Below, piece after piece: positions 39,539 through 48,130 of a stretch of DNA of 64,000 bases. The DNA comes from JADMIH01 sp036399775 (GTDB lineage Bacteria > Chloroflexota > Chloroflexia > QHBQ01 > JADMIH01). The notes under the pieces were generated by a model, which saw only the letters and a list, made by a program, of their open reading frames with translations, had not been told where the DNA came from and searched no databases. The position numbers were made by a program, and so were the translations under genes. How positions within the stretch are numbered: the first letter of the stretch is position 1; every line of letters starts with the position of its first letter. Location of the stretch: positions 70,538-134,537 of the forward strand of contig DASWMJ010000096.1 in the NCBI GenBank assembly GCA_036399775.1, in the 5' to 3' direction.

Positions 39539-41267
39539 ACCTGCCCTGGTAAGTTTGCACGCCCAGCAACCCCAGCAGCACCTCGAATTGCGTGCCTTTG
39601 TTCTCCGGGTGGTATTCCAGGCGGTTGCGCTCGAAATACTGCACCAGGTAAGTCTTGCCGTCCGTCGGACTCTTCTCCTGGAACGCCTCCGAGAGTGGGT
39701 AGCCAAAGACGGGGATGCCGCCGTTGCTCTCCCAGTAAGCCTGGAACTCCTTGCCGATAAAGTGGCTCGTGGCATCGAAGTAGACCAGGCCATTACCCTG
39801 CCGAGGCGGCACCGGCTTGAAAGGGTCTTCGCCACCCCGGCCCGCCGCCAGGTCGAAGCCGAGCCGCCCCAATAGCACCTGCGACTCCTTGCCCCGGTTC
39901 TCAGGGTGCCACTCGAATCGCGCCCGCTCCGTGTACTGCACCGTATAGGTCTTGCCGTCGCCCAACCTCTCCGCCAGTTCGCCAGTCACGGGCAGCCCGA
40001 ACTGCGCCACCCCGCCGTGCTCGAACCAGTAGTTGAGGAAAGCCCCGCGCAGGCATTTGCCCGTCTCCGGGAAGCAGCGACCGGCCCCCGGCATAATGAC
40101 GGCAGGCTGTGGGGCAGGCTTGCCAGCAACTGCGGTACGTGCGGGGCCGGACAGTTCATTGGGAGCCGGGTTGGTGCCTGTGTAGCTGATCTTGTAGATG
40201 GTGCCCGTCCTATCCTGCGAAGCGAAGAGCGCGCCATCGTAAGGGTCAACCGCCAGCCCAAGCCACGAATCGCCCGTTTCGGCAAAGGTCTGCGGCGACC
40301 CTGAAGGCTTGCCATCCTTGAAAGGCACGAACACGATGGAGCGGAACTGCGCGTATGGCTGCTGGATGCTGTGCAGGGCCACGAAAGCCCCTCCCCAGTA
40401 CGACGATGGGAAAGACCAGCCCGTATAGAAGGTCATCCCCAGGGGTGCCGAGTGCGCGGGGAACGTTACCACAGGCGGGATGGTCCCGGCGCAGTCCCGG
40501 CTACCCAGCTTGGGGTTGGCCTGCCGGTTGCCGATGCAGAAGGGGAAACCGTAGTCCCCGCCGTCCACAAGCTGGTTGAACTCCTCAGGCGGCAGGTTGT
40601 CACCCAGGTCGTCAGCGCCGTTGTCCGATCCCCACATAAGGCCCGTCGTGCGGTCCCAGTCGAAGCCGACTGTGTTCCGCAGGCCCCGCGCAAAGACCCG
40701 CCCGCCTGAGCCGTCCGCGTTGTACTGCATGATGGTAGCGCGCCCCTCCGCTTCCGCGCCATTATCGTTGAACGAGCCTACATTCATGTAAAGCTTGCCG
40801 TCCGGCCCGAAGCCTATCGTCCTGGTCCTGTGCCGCCCATCGGCAGGCAGCTTATCGATGAAAACGGAGCGGGTATCGGCAACGAGGTCCCCATCCTTAT
40901 CAACCAGCCGCACGACCCTCCCCAACTCTCCTACGTATACAGCCCCGTTGCGGAAGACCACGTTGTTGGGGGAGTTGAGACCGGTGGCGAACGTAGTCAC
41001 CGAATCGGGCTTGCCGTCGTGGTTGCGGTCGGGGAGCGTCTTGATGGTGCCATTGGACCCGAACTCCGCCACGTAGAGGTCGCCCTCCGGCGAGAAAGAG
41101 ACGAAGCGCGGAGTACGCAGCCCGGTAGCGTAAACCTCGCTCTTGAAGTTGGGCGGCAAGCTCACCGGGCCGGCAGCCGGGGCCGCCTGGCTCCCATTAG
41201 CCGCAAAGCCCACTACGGCTGCAACCATTAAGAGTAAAAAAGCCACAAGCCCTATGCCCCTTAGCAT
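39522..41267 (-). CDS. Secreted PQQ-type sugar dehydrogenase with duplicated C-terminal repeat
   Basis: The 581-residue protein has a signal peptide (LVAFLLLMVAAVVGFAANG), then a six-bladed propeller of the glucose/sorbosone dehydrogenase type: PRFVSFSPEGDLYVAEF (about 53-69), GLNSPNNVVFRNGAVYVGE (about 96-114), ARGLRNTVGFDWD and TGDSWLGLAVDPYDGALF. After about residue 395 there are two copies of a 60-residue unit: YWFEHGGVAQFGLPVTGELAE and YWESNGGIPVFGYPLSEAFQE, each followed by VQYTERARFEWHPEN or VQYFERNRLEYHPEN and a VLLGRLG/VLLGLLG end. The unit is common in secreted Chloroflexota proteins. Probably oxidises extracellular sugars. Confidence 0.85.
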   Translation of the reverse strand: MLRGIGLVAFLLLMVAAVVGFAANGSQAAPAAGPVSLPPNFKSEVYATGLRTPRFVSFSPEGDLYVAEFGSNGTIKTLPDRNHDGKPDSVTTFATGLNSPNNVVFRNGAVYVGELGRVVRLVDKDGDLVADTRSVFIDKLPADGRHRTRTIGFGPDGKLYMNVGSFNDNGAEAEGRATIMQYNADGSGGRVFARGLRNTVGFDWDRTTGLMWGSDNGADDLGDNLPPEEFNQLVDGGDYGFPFCIGNRQANPKLGSRDCAGTIPPVVTFPAHSAPLGMTFYTGWSFPSSYWGGAFVALHSIQQPYAQFRSIVFVPFKDGKPSGSPQTFAETGDSWLGLAVDPYDGALFASQDRTGTIYKISYTGTNPAPNELSGPARTAVAGKPAPQPAVIMPGAGRCFPETGKCLRGAFLNYWFEHGGVAQFGLPVTGELAERLGDGKTYTVQYTERARFEWHPENRGKESQVLLGRLGFDLAAGRGGEDPFKPVPPRQGNGLVYFDATSHFIGKEFQAYWESNGGIPVFGYPLSEAFQEKSPTDGKTYLVQYFERNRLEYHPENKGTQFEVLLGLLGVQTYQGRYGARP

Positions 41268-41383
41268 GATGCCTCCACGTTTACTGTGATACCGCCCCTC
41301 AGATGGCCGGACGCGCTGGCTCAGCCGGAAGAAGTTGTCGAGATCGCCCGTCCATTATACCTGAGGTAAGTATTCAGAACAGG

Positions 41384-41473
41384 GTAGGGGCGACCCGCAT
41401 GCTCGCCCTGGTGGGGTTAGCGTACCATGCTTGGGTGCTACCCGACCACGGCGACCCACCGGGTCGCCCCTAC
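41384..41473. repeat. GTAGGGGCG-family palindromic element (GACCC arm)
   Basis: Ends GTAGGGGCGACCC and GGGTCGCCCCTAC. The left inner arm is GACCCGCATGCTCGCC and does not fully match the right one. Middle has GGTGGGGTTAGCGTACCATG. The right flank CAGAAATATTCCC is shared with the copy at 62499-62589. Confidence 0.88.
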
Positions 41474-41521
41474 CAGAAATATTCCCTCCTTTAGTCGGAA
41501 TATTTGATTTGCTTCGACCTA

Positions 41522-41550
41522 TTGACAAGAGCTTAATTTGGTGCTAAACT
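41522..41550 (+). promoter_or_regulatory. Sigma-70-like promoter of the ROK gene at 41579
   Basis: TTGACA (41522-41527), 17 bases, TAAACT (41545-41550). The ROK-type operator begins inside the -10 box. Confidence 0.75.
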
Positions 41551-41576
41551 TTGTTAGTCCACTGAACTAACAAAGT
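41548..41576. promoter_or_regulatory. ROK operator, inverted repeat ACTTTGTTAGT
   Basis: Perfect 11-bp half-sites, ACTTTGTTAGT and its complement, separated by seven bases. It overlaps the -10 box and lies directly before the start codon of the ROK gene, suggesting autoregulation. Confidence 0.8.
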
Positions 41577-41578
41577 CT

Positions 41579-42787
41579 ATGCAGGGTTTAGAGATGCCAG
41601 GTCTACAAAAGGCTACCCAGCAACAAACTAAAACGCACAATAGCCGTCTTGTCCTCGAAGCCATTTATGACCGGAGGCAGATCAGCCGCGCCGACATATC
41701 GCGCCTAACCAACCTCACCAGGACTACCGTCTCCGACCTGGTCACCGAATTACAGGGCAAGGGCCTCGTAGAGGAGATAGGTTACGGGCAATCGAGAGGC
41801 GGGCGCTCCCCTATCTTGTTGAGCGTGATTGACGATGCGCGCCACCTGATCGGCATTGACCTCGAAAACGACGAGCTTCGCGGCGCGGTAGTCAACCTAC
41901 GCAACGAAATAATAAGCACCGCCAGCCTACCTCTTCACAGCCGCGAAGGGGACGAGGCGCTGATGCTCGTTTATGAATTGGTGGACAGGCTGATCGCGAG
42001 TACGGACAAGCCTCTCCTGGGCATCGGTGTTGGGACCCCCGGCCTAGTTGACGCAAGCAACAAGGTCGTGCTTCGAGCCGTCAACCTCAACTGGCGCGGT
42101 ACGCCATTGGGCGATCTCCTCCAGGCGCGCTACGACCTGCCCGTATACGTCGCGAACGACAGCCAGCTTGCCGCCCTGGCCCAGTACATGTTCGGTGCCG
42201 ACAAGTACGACAGCAATCTCATTGTGGTGAAGGTGGGGACCGGCATCGGTGCCGGGCTGATACTTGATGGCCGCCTTTTTCATGGAGACGGCTTCGGAGC
42301 CGGAGAGATCGGCCACATCAGCGTGGTGGAGAATGGGCAGCAGTGTCGTTGCGGCAACCTGGGCTGCCTGGAGACGGTTGCCAGTACGCCCGCCATCATC
42401 AAGAGTGTACACGCCCTGGCCCAGCCACTATCTAACAGCCCTGCGCCGGATGCTGGTGACCTAACCCTCGACGCGGTTCAAGAGTCTTTCGCGGCAGGGC
42501 ACCCCGCCGCTACCCAGGCCGTGCTTGAAGCAGGGCGCTATCTCGGTATCGCTGCCGCTAACCTGGTAGGTACTCTCAACGTGCATCGCATAGTCTTTCT
42601 GAGCCAGCTTGCCCGGTTTGGAACGCCGCTTCTAGACGCCATCCGGCAGGAAATGGTCAGGAGGGTGCTACCTACGCTCACCCAAGATACCGAGATCGAA
42701 TTGATAGACCTCCGGCCCGAAATGGTGATCCTGGGAGCATCGGCGCTCTTGATGAGCCACGAATTGGGCCTAAAGCTGGCCCGCTAG
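41579..42787 (+). CDS. ROK family transcriptional regulator
   Basis: The 402-residue protein has an N-terminal winged helix (ISRADISRLTNLTRTTVSDLVTEL, about 36-59) and a ROK domain with LLGIGVGTPGLVD, GTGIGAGLILDG, GEIGHISVVENGQQ and the zinc site CRCGNLGCLE. The ATG at 41579 touches the operator; an in-frame ATG at 41594 with AGGG upstream is an alternative start. It opens the plus-strand amino-sugar/glucoside cluster and probably represses it together with the LacI-type protein encoded next. Confidence 0.88.
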   Translation: MQGLEMPGLQKATQQQTKTHNSRLVLEAIYDRRQISRADISRLTNLTRTTVSDLVTELQGKGLVEEIGYGQSRGGRSPILLSVIDDARHLIGIDLENDELRGAVVNLRNEIISTASLPLHSREGDEALMLVYELVDRLIASTDKPLLGIGVGTPGLVDASNKVVLRAVNLNWRGTPLGDLLQARYDLPVYVANDSQLAALAQYMFGADKYDSNLIVVKVGTGIGAGLILDGRLFHGDGFGAGEIGHISVVENGQQCRCGNLGCLETVASTPAIIKSVHALAQPLSNSPAPDAGDLTLDAVQESFAAGHPAATQAVLEAGRYLGIAAANLVGTLNVHRIVFLSQLARFGTPLLDAIRQEMVRRVLPTLTQDTEIELIDLRPEMVILGASALLMSHELGLKLAR

Positions 42788-42894
42788 TGCGCCGGGCTAT
42801 CGCAAATATCGGAAACCATAGAGGAAATCAAGTTGGATTACAGGTCTGCCATTTCTGAATACAGTTTTCTTCATCATATCCTGGTTTAAACCTA

Positions 42895-42923
42895 TTGACA
42901 AAGTGAAATTACTGTGATATTAT
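42895..42923 (+). promoter_or_regulatory. Sigma-70-like promoter of the LacI-type gene
   Basis: TTGACA (42895-42900), 17 bases, TATTAT (42918-42923), very near consensus. The operator at 42921-42938 overlaps its 3' edge. Confidence 0.82.
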
Positions 42924-42938
42924 GGGAGCGCTCCCATA
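42921..42938. promoter_or_regulatory. LacI-family operator O1
   Basis: Perfect 18-bp palindrome TATGGGAGCGCTCCCATA with the central CG typical of LacI-family sites. It overlaps the -10 box and the expected transcription start. Confidence 0.88.
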
Positions 42939-43008
42939 AACTAAGAGCAATGCATTTCTTCCATGCTCAAAACGGTTCCTTGCAGGTGCCTCGGATGGAG
43001 CGTTTGAT

Positions 43009-43020
43009 AGGAGCGCTCCC
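43009..43020. promoter_or_regulatory. LacI-family operator O2
   Basis: AGGAGCGCTCCC, containing the perfect 10-bp palindrome GGAGCGCTCC, the same core as O1. The centre is 85 bp downstream of the centre of O1, about eight helical turns, so a repressor tetramer could bridge both. Confidence 0.83.
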
Positions 43021-43048
43021 AAAAAGGCGTAATGGAGTAGTTTACTAT

Positions 43049-44086
43049 ATGCCCTCCACGTTGGAACAAATAGCTGAACAGGCCGGGGTGTCTCGCTCGA
43101 CCGTTTCTAGGGTGATGAATGATCACCCCAGCGTAGACGATGACACGAGAGCGCGTGTGCTGTCGGTGGCGGAACGCCTCAACTACCAGCCCAATATGGC
43201 GGCGCGGAGCCTGGCAGCCGGGCGCACTCGCATCCTGGGGCTTGTCATCCCTATGGGCGTCTCCGCGCTCTTCACGGACCCCTACTTTCCCCTCCTTATA
43301 CAAGGCATCTCTTCCGCCTGTAGCGCCAACGACCATTCGGTGATGCTCTGGATTGCCGAGCCTGAGTATGAGCGCCGCACGATTCGCCAGGCGCTGCAAG
43401 GTGGCATGATCGACGGTGTCATCCTCGCCTCCGCGCTCATGGACGACCCGATGCTGGAGGCGTTGCGAAAGCGCGGCCTCCCCTTCATCCTGGTGGGGCG
43501 GCACCCAAGCGACGACCATCTGAGCTATGTAGACGTGGACAATAAGAGCGCCGCCCGCGACATGGTTTCTTATCTGATACGCCTGGGCTACGAGCGCGTC
43601 GCGACCATTACCGGCCCCAAGAATATGATCGCGGGCGCGGACCGCTTGCAGGGCTATCTCACCGCCCTGAAGGAGCGAAGAGTAGCCACTAACGCCGATC
43701 TGATCGTGGAAGCGGATTTCACCGAGGAGGGCGGGTATATCGCCATGCAGCATCTTCTTCCTTTCGCGCCCGACGCCGTTTTCGCCGCGAGTGATGCGAT
43801 GGCGCTGGGTGCATTGCGGGCGCTGCGCGATGCGGGCAAGCGAGTCCCAGACGACGTTGCGGTTACAGGCTTCGATGACGTGCCGTTTGCCGCCCGCACC
43901 GACCCACCACTAACCACAGTCAGGCAGCCCATTCAGCCTATGGGGGCACTCGCCGCTGAAACTCTGATCAACATGATCAGTCACCCGGATGGCCAGCCGC
44001 ACCGCGTCCTCTTGCCCACCGAATTGATTATTCGCGCATCCTGCGGCTCCAACGTCAGAAGGCAGAAGGTAGTAAGCAATAAGTAG
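43049..44086 (+). CDS. LacI family transcriptional regulator
   Basis: The 345-residue protein starts at ATG 43049 (MPSTLEQIAEQAGVS): the helix-turn-helix TLEQIAEQAGVSRSTVSRVM (about 4-23) and hinge helix VAERLNYQPNMAARSLAAGR are followed by a periplasmic-binding-protein-like domain with ILGLVIP, SAARDMVSYLIRLGYERVA and DVAVTGFDDVPFA. The frame is open back to 42914, but that part carries the promoter and operators, so it is untranslated leader. Two operators for this protein are visible upstream, implying autorepression; the binding-protein and permease genes downstream are the probable further targets. Confidence 0.93.
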   Translation: MPSTLEQIAEQAGVSRSTVSRVMNDHPSVDDDTRARVLSVAERLNYQPNMAARSLAAGRTRILGLVIPMGVSALFTDPYFPLLIQGISSACSANDHSVMLWIAEPEYERRTIRQALQGGMIDGVILASALMDDPMLEALRKRGLPFILVGRHPSDDHLSYVDVDNKSAARDMVSYLIRLGYERVATITGPKNMIAGADRLQGYLTALKERRVATNADLIVEADFTEEGGYIAMQHLLPFAPDAVFAASDAMALGALRALRDAGKRVPDDVAVTGFDDVPFAARTDPPLTTVRQPIQPMGALAAETLINMISHPDGQPHRVLLPTELIIRASCGSNVRRQKVVSNK

Positions 44087-44315
44087 CAATGTGAAGGGGG
44101 ACGGCATACACAGACAAACGTCCAACTTAGATACGCCCCCTGTATGTTTTCTATAACCGTATAGCGCGCATCTGGACAGAGATAATCGCACAGCGCCCCA
44201 GTACGCACCAGCATGTTCAGCGTCAAAGGAGGTGGTCATACTGCCAGGTTAGACCAATGAAACGGTGGGTAATTGTGAACCCCCAAGTGCTCTAACTCGA
44301 AGGAGGATACTCAAA

Positions 44316-45863
44316 ATGGCAATGTTGAAACCACGTAAAGCTTATCTGGCTGCCCTGGCGCTCTTTATAATGCCAATGCTGGCAGCCTGTGGAACTACGG
44401 CCACCGCGCCGACCGCCGTTGTAGTCCCGACCGAAACCGCTGCCGTCGTAGTTCCTGACGCTACCGACACCGCTGCCCCTGTGGCGGACGCTACCGATAC
44501 CGCCGCCCCGGCTGCGGAAACACCTGTCGCGGCGCTTACCCCGACCGTCCCGCCGACGGTGCTGGCGGGTGGCGAAGGCTGCGCCAGTGGATCCACCAAA
44601 CTGACCTGGTACGTCGGCCTCGGCGCGGGTGGTGACGCGAACGTAATCCCCAAGGAAGAGGCCTGGGTCAATAATTTCAACAAATCGCAGACCGAAGCCT
44701 GCCTGACCCTACAAGTCGTGCATAACCCCGAATCGTATGACACCCTCAAGGCCCAGCTCGCCGCCGGAAACGGCCCCGACATCGTTGGCCCCGTCGGCAA
44801 GGCTGGACGCGCCAGCTTCCAGGGTAGCTGGGCAGATGTGAGTGCGCTGGCGGCAGAAGCCAAAGTTGACTTGAGCAAGTATGACCCCGCGCTGCTGGAA
44901 TTCACCAAGGACGAGGGCGTGCTGGTCGGTATCCCGTTCGCACTCTTCCCAAGCTTCATCTACTACAACAAAGCCCTCTTCGACGAAGCTAAATTGCCCT
45001 ACCCACCTCATAAACTTGGCGAGCAGTATAATGGTAAGGAGTGGAACCTCGACACAATGGCCGAGCTTGCCAGGCAGCTTACGGTTGACGCGAACGGCAA
45101 CGACGCGACCTCCGCCGACTTCGATGCCAAGAACATCAAGCAGTTCGGTTTCTACGAGTCGAATACCGACGCGCGTGGCATAGCAACCCTCTTTGGGGGC
45201 GGTCTCCCTTACGACGAGGCCGATACCAAGACCGCCAAGATACCGGAGCATTGGCGAGCCGCCTGGAAGTGGTACTATGACAGCATGTGGAGCCAACACT
45301 ACGCGCCCAACTACGACTACCAGCAGAGCGACCTGCTCGGCAAAGGCAACCCCTTCTCGTCGGGCAACACCGCCATGGCGCACTCTCATAGCTGGTTCAC
45401 CTGCTGCTTCGACATCCAGAAGCTGAACTGGGACATAGCCGTCATGCCCACGATAAACGGCAAAGTCACGGCGAAGCTGCACGGCGATACTTTCGCGATC
45501 TTGAAGGCAAGCAAGAACCAGCAGGTCGCGTTCAATGTCGTGAGCAAGATGGTCGTGGACAAAGAGCTTTACCAGATATACGGCGGCATGCCTGCCAAGC
45601 CCGAAGACCGCGCCGAGTTCTTCACCGCGTTCGATGCTCGCGTAGCGCCGAACAAGGTAGACTGGGCAGTGGCTGAGGAGATGGTCAAGCACCCGGACCT
45701 GCCTAATCACGAGTCCTGGCTGCCCAACCTGATCAAAGCCAACGACCTCTTCGGCAAGTTCCGCACGCTGATGGACCAGACGCCCGGCTTGGACATGGAC
45801 AAGGAAATAGACAAGTTCGAGTCCCAGCTAACCGACGTGTTCAAGTCAGCGCCGGCCCCGTAA
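44316..45863 (+). CDS. ABC sugar-binding lipoprotein
   Basis: The 515-residue protein is a family 1 extracellular solute-binding protein. ATG 44316 (MAMLKPRK) has AAGGAGG eight bases upstream; the frame extends to 44265 without support. The signal peptide LAALALFIMPMLAAC ends in a lipobox cysteine, followed by about 65 residues of Thr/Ala/Pro/Val linker with a repeated ATDTAAP unit. The mature domain has LTWYVGLGAGGDANVIPKEE and later NGPDIVGPVGKAG. A 229-base untranslated gap precedes it. It starts an operon with the two permeases; no ATPase gene follows, so it must share one encoded elsewhere (for example one of those at 28742-31072). Confidence 0.92.
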   Translation: MAMLKPRKAYLAALALFIMPMLAACGTTATAPTAVVVPTETAAVVVPDATDTAAPVADATDTAAPAAETPVAALTPTVPPTVLAGGEGCASGSTKLTWYVGLGAGGDANVIPKEEAWVNNFNKSQTEACLTLQVVHNPESYDTLKAQLAAGNGPDIVGPVGKAGRASFQGSWADVSALAAEAKVDLSKYDPALLEFTKDEGVLVGIPFALFPSFIYYNKALFDEAKLPYPPHKLGEQYNGKEWNLDTMAELARQLTVDANGNDATSADFDAKNIKQFGFYESNTDARGIATLFGGGLPYDEADTKTAKIPEHWRAAWKWYYDSMWSQHYAPNYDYQQSDLLGKGNPFSSGNTAMAHSHSWFTCCFDIQKLNWDIAVMPTINGKVTAKLHGDTFAILKASKNQQVAFNVVSKMVVDKELYQIYGGMPAKPEDRAEFFTAFDARVAPNKVDWAVAEEMVKHPDLPNHESWLPNLIKANDLFGKFRTLMDQTPGLDMDKEIDKFESQLTDVFKSAPAP

Positions 45864-45881
45864 TCGGTAAAAAATTAATGG

Positions 45882-45925
45882 TTTTCTCTTCTTGCGGCTT
45901 CCGAGGAAGCCGCAAGAAGAGAAAA
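45882..45925. other. Very stable 21-bp hairpin between binding-protein and permease genes
   Basis: A perfect inverted repeat beginning TTTTCTCTTCTTGCGGCTTC (45882-45901) pairs with 45905-45925 around the bases GA. No T run follows on the plus strand. In binding-protein operons such intercistronic hairpins usually protect the 3' end of the binding-protein transcript and lower permease expression; that is the likely role here. Confidence 0.85.
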
Positions 45926-45968
45926 AAGAATCGCGCCGGGAGCGAAAGCCAGGAAGGAGATATGGCTG

Positions 45969-46937
45969 ATGGCAGCGACAGATTTAGCCTTAGGTCGAAG
46001 GTCGGAGTCTCAACCCAAACGCCGGATTACCGCACTGGAGCGCGGACGCCTCCGGTGGGGGTTGTTCTTCATGGCCCCCTGGTTCATCGGGTTCCTGGCG
46101 TTCCAACTCTTGCCTATCGTATCCACTATATTCTTGTCGTTCACCGACTACAGCGCGACCAAAGAATTCGCGCCCGGCAATTTCAACATGGTCGGCCTCA
46201 ACAACTATGGCCGCCTCTTCACCGACCCCCAACTCATTCAATCCGTAGGCGTAACCCTGAAATTTGCCGTAATCGCCGTGCCGCTTGGCCTGATAATCCC
46301 GCTATCCTTTGCTTTGCTAGTCAACTCAAAGCACCTGCTGGCCCCTAACATATTCAGGACTCTCTATTTTCTGCCGACGGTTATCCCGCTCGTCGCCGGT
46401 GTGATGGTCTTTCAGGGAGTGCTGAACGCGCAGTCCGGCTGGATCAATCTGTCGCTCAAGTCTATCGGGATAGAAGGCCCACGCTGGTTGAGCGACCCTA
46501 ACTGGGCCGTGCCCGCGCTCAACCTGTTGAGCCTGTGGGCTGTGGGCAACGCCATGATAATCCTGCTCGCGGGCTTGCAAGGCGTCCCTACGGAGATCCT
46601 TGAGGCGGCGACGGTAGACGGCGCGAATGGTGTGCAGCGCTTCTTCCGTATCACGATCCCGATGATATCGCCCGTCATCTTCTACAATGTCACCCTCGGA
46701 GTTATTGGCGCCTTCCAGTATTTCGTCGCGGCCCTGCTCATCGGCGGGCGCAACGGCGACCCCCAGGGGGCCACGCTCTTCTATAACCTGCACTTCTACC
46801 GGCAGGCTTTTGTTTTCAACGATATGGGCTACGGCTCGGCCCTGGCGCTGATGATGTTTATTACGGTAATGATCCTGACCGGGATCATGTTTTCTGTGGG
46901 CCAGAAGGCAGTTTACTACGCAGGCGGAGATGCCTAA
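45969..46937 (+). CDS. ABC carbohydrate permease, MalF/UgpA type
   Basis: The 322-residue protein has six predicted transmembrane helices beginning at about residue 31 (GLFFMAPWFIGFLAFQLLP) and the EAA loop EILEAATVDGANGVQRFFRI near residue 211. The ATG at 45969 is preceded by AAGGAGA with a slightly long spacing; an ATG seven bases earlier is in another frame. It is the first membrane subunit of the importer that uses the lipoprotein encoded upstream. Confidence 0.92.
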   Translation: MAATDLALGRRSESQPKRRITALERGRLRWGLFFMAPWFIGFLAFQLLPIVSTIFLSFTDYSATKEFAPGNFNMVGLNNYGRLFTDPQLIQSVGVTLKFAVIAVPLGLIIPLSFALLVNSKHLLAPNIFRTLYFLPTVIPLVAGVMVFQGVLNAQSGWINLSLKSIGIEGPRWLSDPNWAVPALNLLSLWAVGNAMIILLAGLQGVPTEILEAATVDGANGVQRFFRITIPMISPVIFYNVTLGVIGAFQYFVAALLIGGRNGDPQGATLFYNLHFYRQAFVFNDMGYGSALALMMFITVMILTGIMFSVGQKAVYYAGGDA

Positions 46938-47027
46938 ACGAATTACGAATTACGAATTACGAATTACGAGTTGAGAGGAACGTGTAAGAATTCGTAATTC
47001 GTAATTCGTAATTCGTAATTCGTAATT
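46938..47027. repeat. Inverted heptamer arrays (GAATTAC / GTAATTC)
   Basis: Four to five GAATTAC units (46938-46969) face six GTAATTC units (46989-47026). The two arrays are exact complements and would form a hairpin of more than 30 bp between the two permease genes. Confidence 0.92.
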
Positions 47028-47044
47028 GGAAAAGTGAGGGAAAG

Positions 47045-48130
47045 ATGGCAACTTTGGCTCAAGTAGAAAAGTCACGCCCGGTGGCATCCGCACGCCGGAC
47101 CAAGTGGGGACCGCGCCGTCTTTCCGCACAGGTGCTTATCACCTCGCTGGGGCTGGCGGTAATGCTGATATTCCTGATGCCGCTTGGCTACATGGTCATG
47201 ACCGCGTTCAAGGACGATTCTCAGCTTTCCGCTCAGCGCGCGCCTCTTTGGCCCGCCAAAGCATCTACTTATACTTATGAAGGCAAGGAGCTGCCGCTTT
47301 ACAATGTGCCGACAAGCGAAGGGACCAAACAGTGGGCTTTAGTCAAAGGCTTCCGCGAAGATAGCGACTTCATCGACCCTGCCCATCCTGAGCAAGGTGT
47401 GTTCAATTGGAAGGGGAGGTACCGCACTCTTGAGCCGGTTTACCACTTCTCGCCCACGCTCGACAACTTTGTCATGGCCTGGAACCAGGTGCAGTTCGGG
47501 GTGCTATTCAAGAATACCTTCCTGATCGCCATCATCAGCACGGTCGGCACGCTGATTTCGTGCATCCTCGTGGCTTACGGGTTCGCGCGCTTTCGCATCC
47601 CAGGCAAAAATATCCTTTTCATCATCCTGATTTCGACGATAGTCCTGCCGCCACAGGCCACTATCATACCGCTCTACATCCTGTTCGCCAAGCTGGGGTG
47701 GACGGGGACGTGGCTGCCGCTACTCGTGCCCGCCTTCTTCGCCAATGCATATGACGTCTTCTTGCTGCGCCAGTATTTCATGAGCATCCCCAAGGAAATG
47801 GACGAGGCTGCGATGCTCGATGGCGCTAACCCATTGCGGACGCTCGTATCGGTCATCATCCCCCAGTCCATCCCGGCGATCACGGCGGTGACCCTCTTCC
47901 ACTTCTTCTTCACGTGGAACGACTATTTCGCGCCCCTGGTCTACCTGGTAGGCAAAGAGGACCTCTACCCCATCTCGGTAGGCATAGCCAAGTTCGTAGG
48001 GACGTTCAGCATCTATCCTGGGCGAGCAATGGCAACCGCCGTGATGACCCTCATTCTCCCCGCGCTGATGTTCTTCTTCGCTCAGCGCCAGTTCATGCAG
48101 GGCGTGGTAGTCACGGGTGTAGACAAATAA
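47045..48130 (+). CDS. ABC carbohydrate permease, MalG type
   Basis: The 361-residue protein has a first helix at about 31-52, then an external loop of about 85 residues (about 57-143, ending YHFSPTLDNF) that is longer than in enteric MalG, and five further helices. The EAA loop is EMDEAAMLDGANPLRTLVSV near residue 251. It is the second membrane subunit of the importer. Extended first loops of this kind are seen in other MalG-type permeases and do not by themselves indicate a new substrate. Confidence 0.92.
   Translation: MATLAQVEKSRPVASARRTKWGPRRLSAQVLITSLGLAVMLIFLMPLGYMVMTAFKDDSQLSAQRAPLWPAKASTYTYEGKELPLYNVPTSEGTKQWALVKGFREDSDFIDPAHPEQGVFNWKGRYRTLEPVYHFSPTLDNFVMAWNQVQFGVLFKNTFLIAIISTVGTLISCILVAYGFARFRIPGKNILFIILISTIVLPPQATIIPLYILFAKLGWTGTWLPLLVPAFFANAYDVFLLRQYFMSIPKEMDEAAMLDGANPLRTLVSVIIPQSIPAITAVTLFHFFFTWNDYFAPLVYLVGKEDLYPISVGIAKFVGTFSIYPGRAMATAVMTLILPALMFFFAQRQFMQGVVVTGVDK

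Noticed and set aside
39540..39835. N-terminal extension of the small frame at 39080
   Set aside because: Upstream of 39538 the frame overlaps the dehydrogenase repeat domain in another frame and has basic low-complexity composition (SARSSRLTGRATAASPSL), typical of a shadow frame.
42914..43048. Earlier start of the LacI-type gene
   Set aside because: This stretch holds the promoter edge and two operators, and the conserved helix-turn-helix starts right at residue 4 from 43049.
45882..45925. Intrinsic terminator after the binding-protein gene
   Set aside because: The 3' side is followed by A/G-rich sequence, not a T run, and the permease gene continues the operon.
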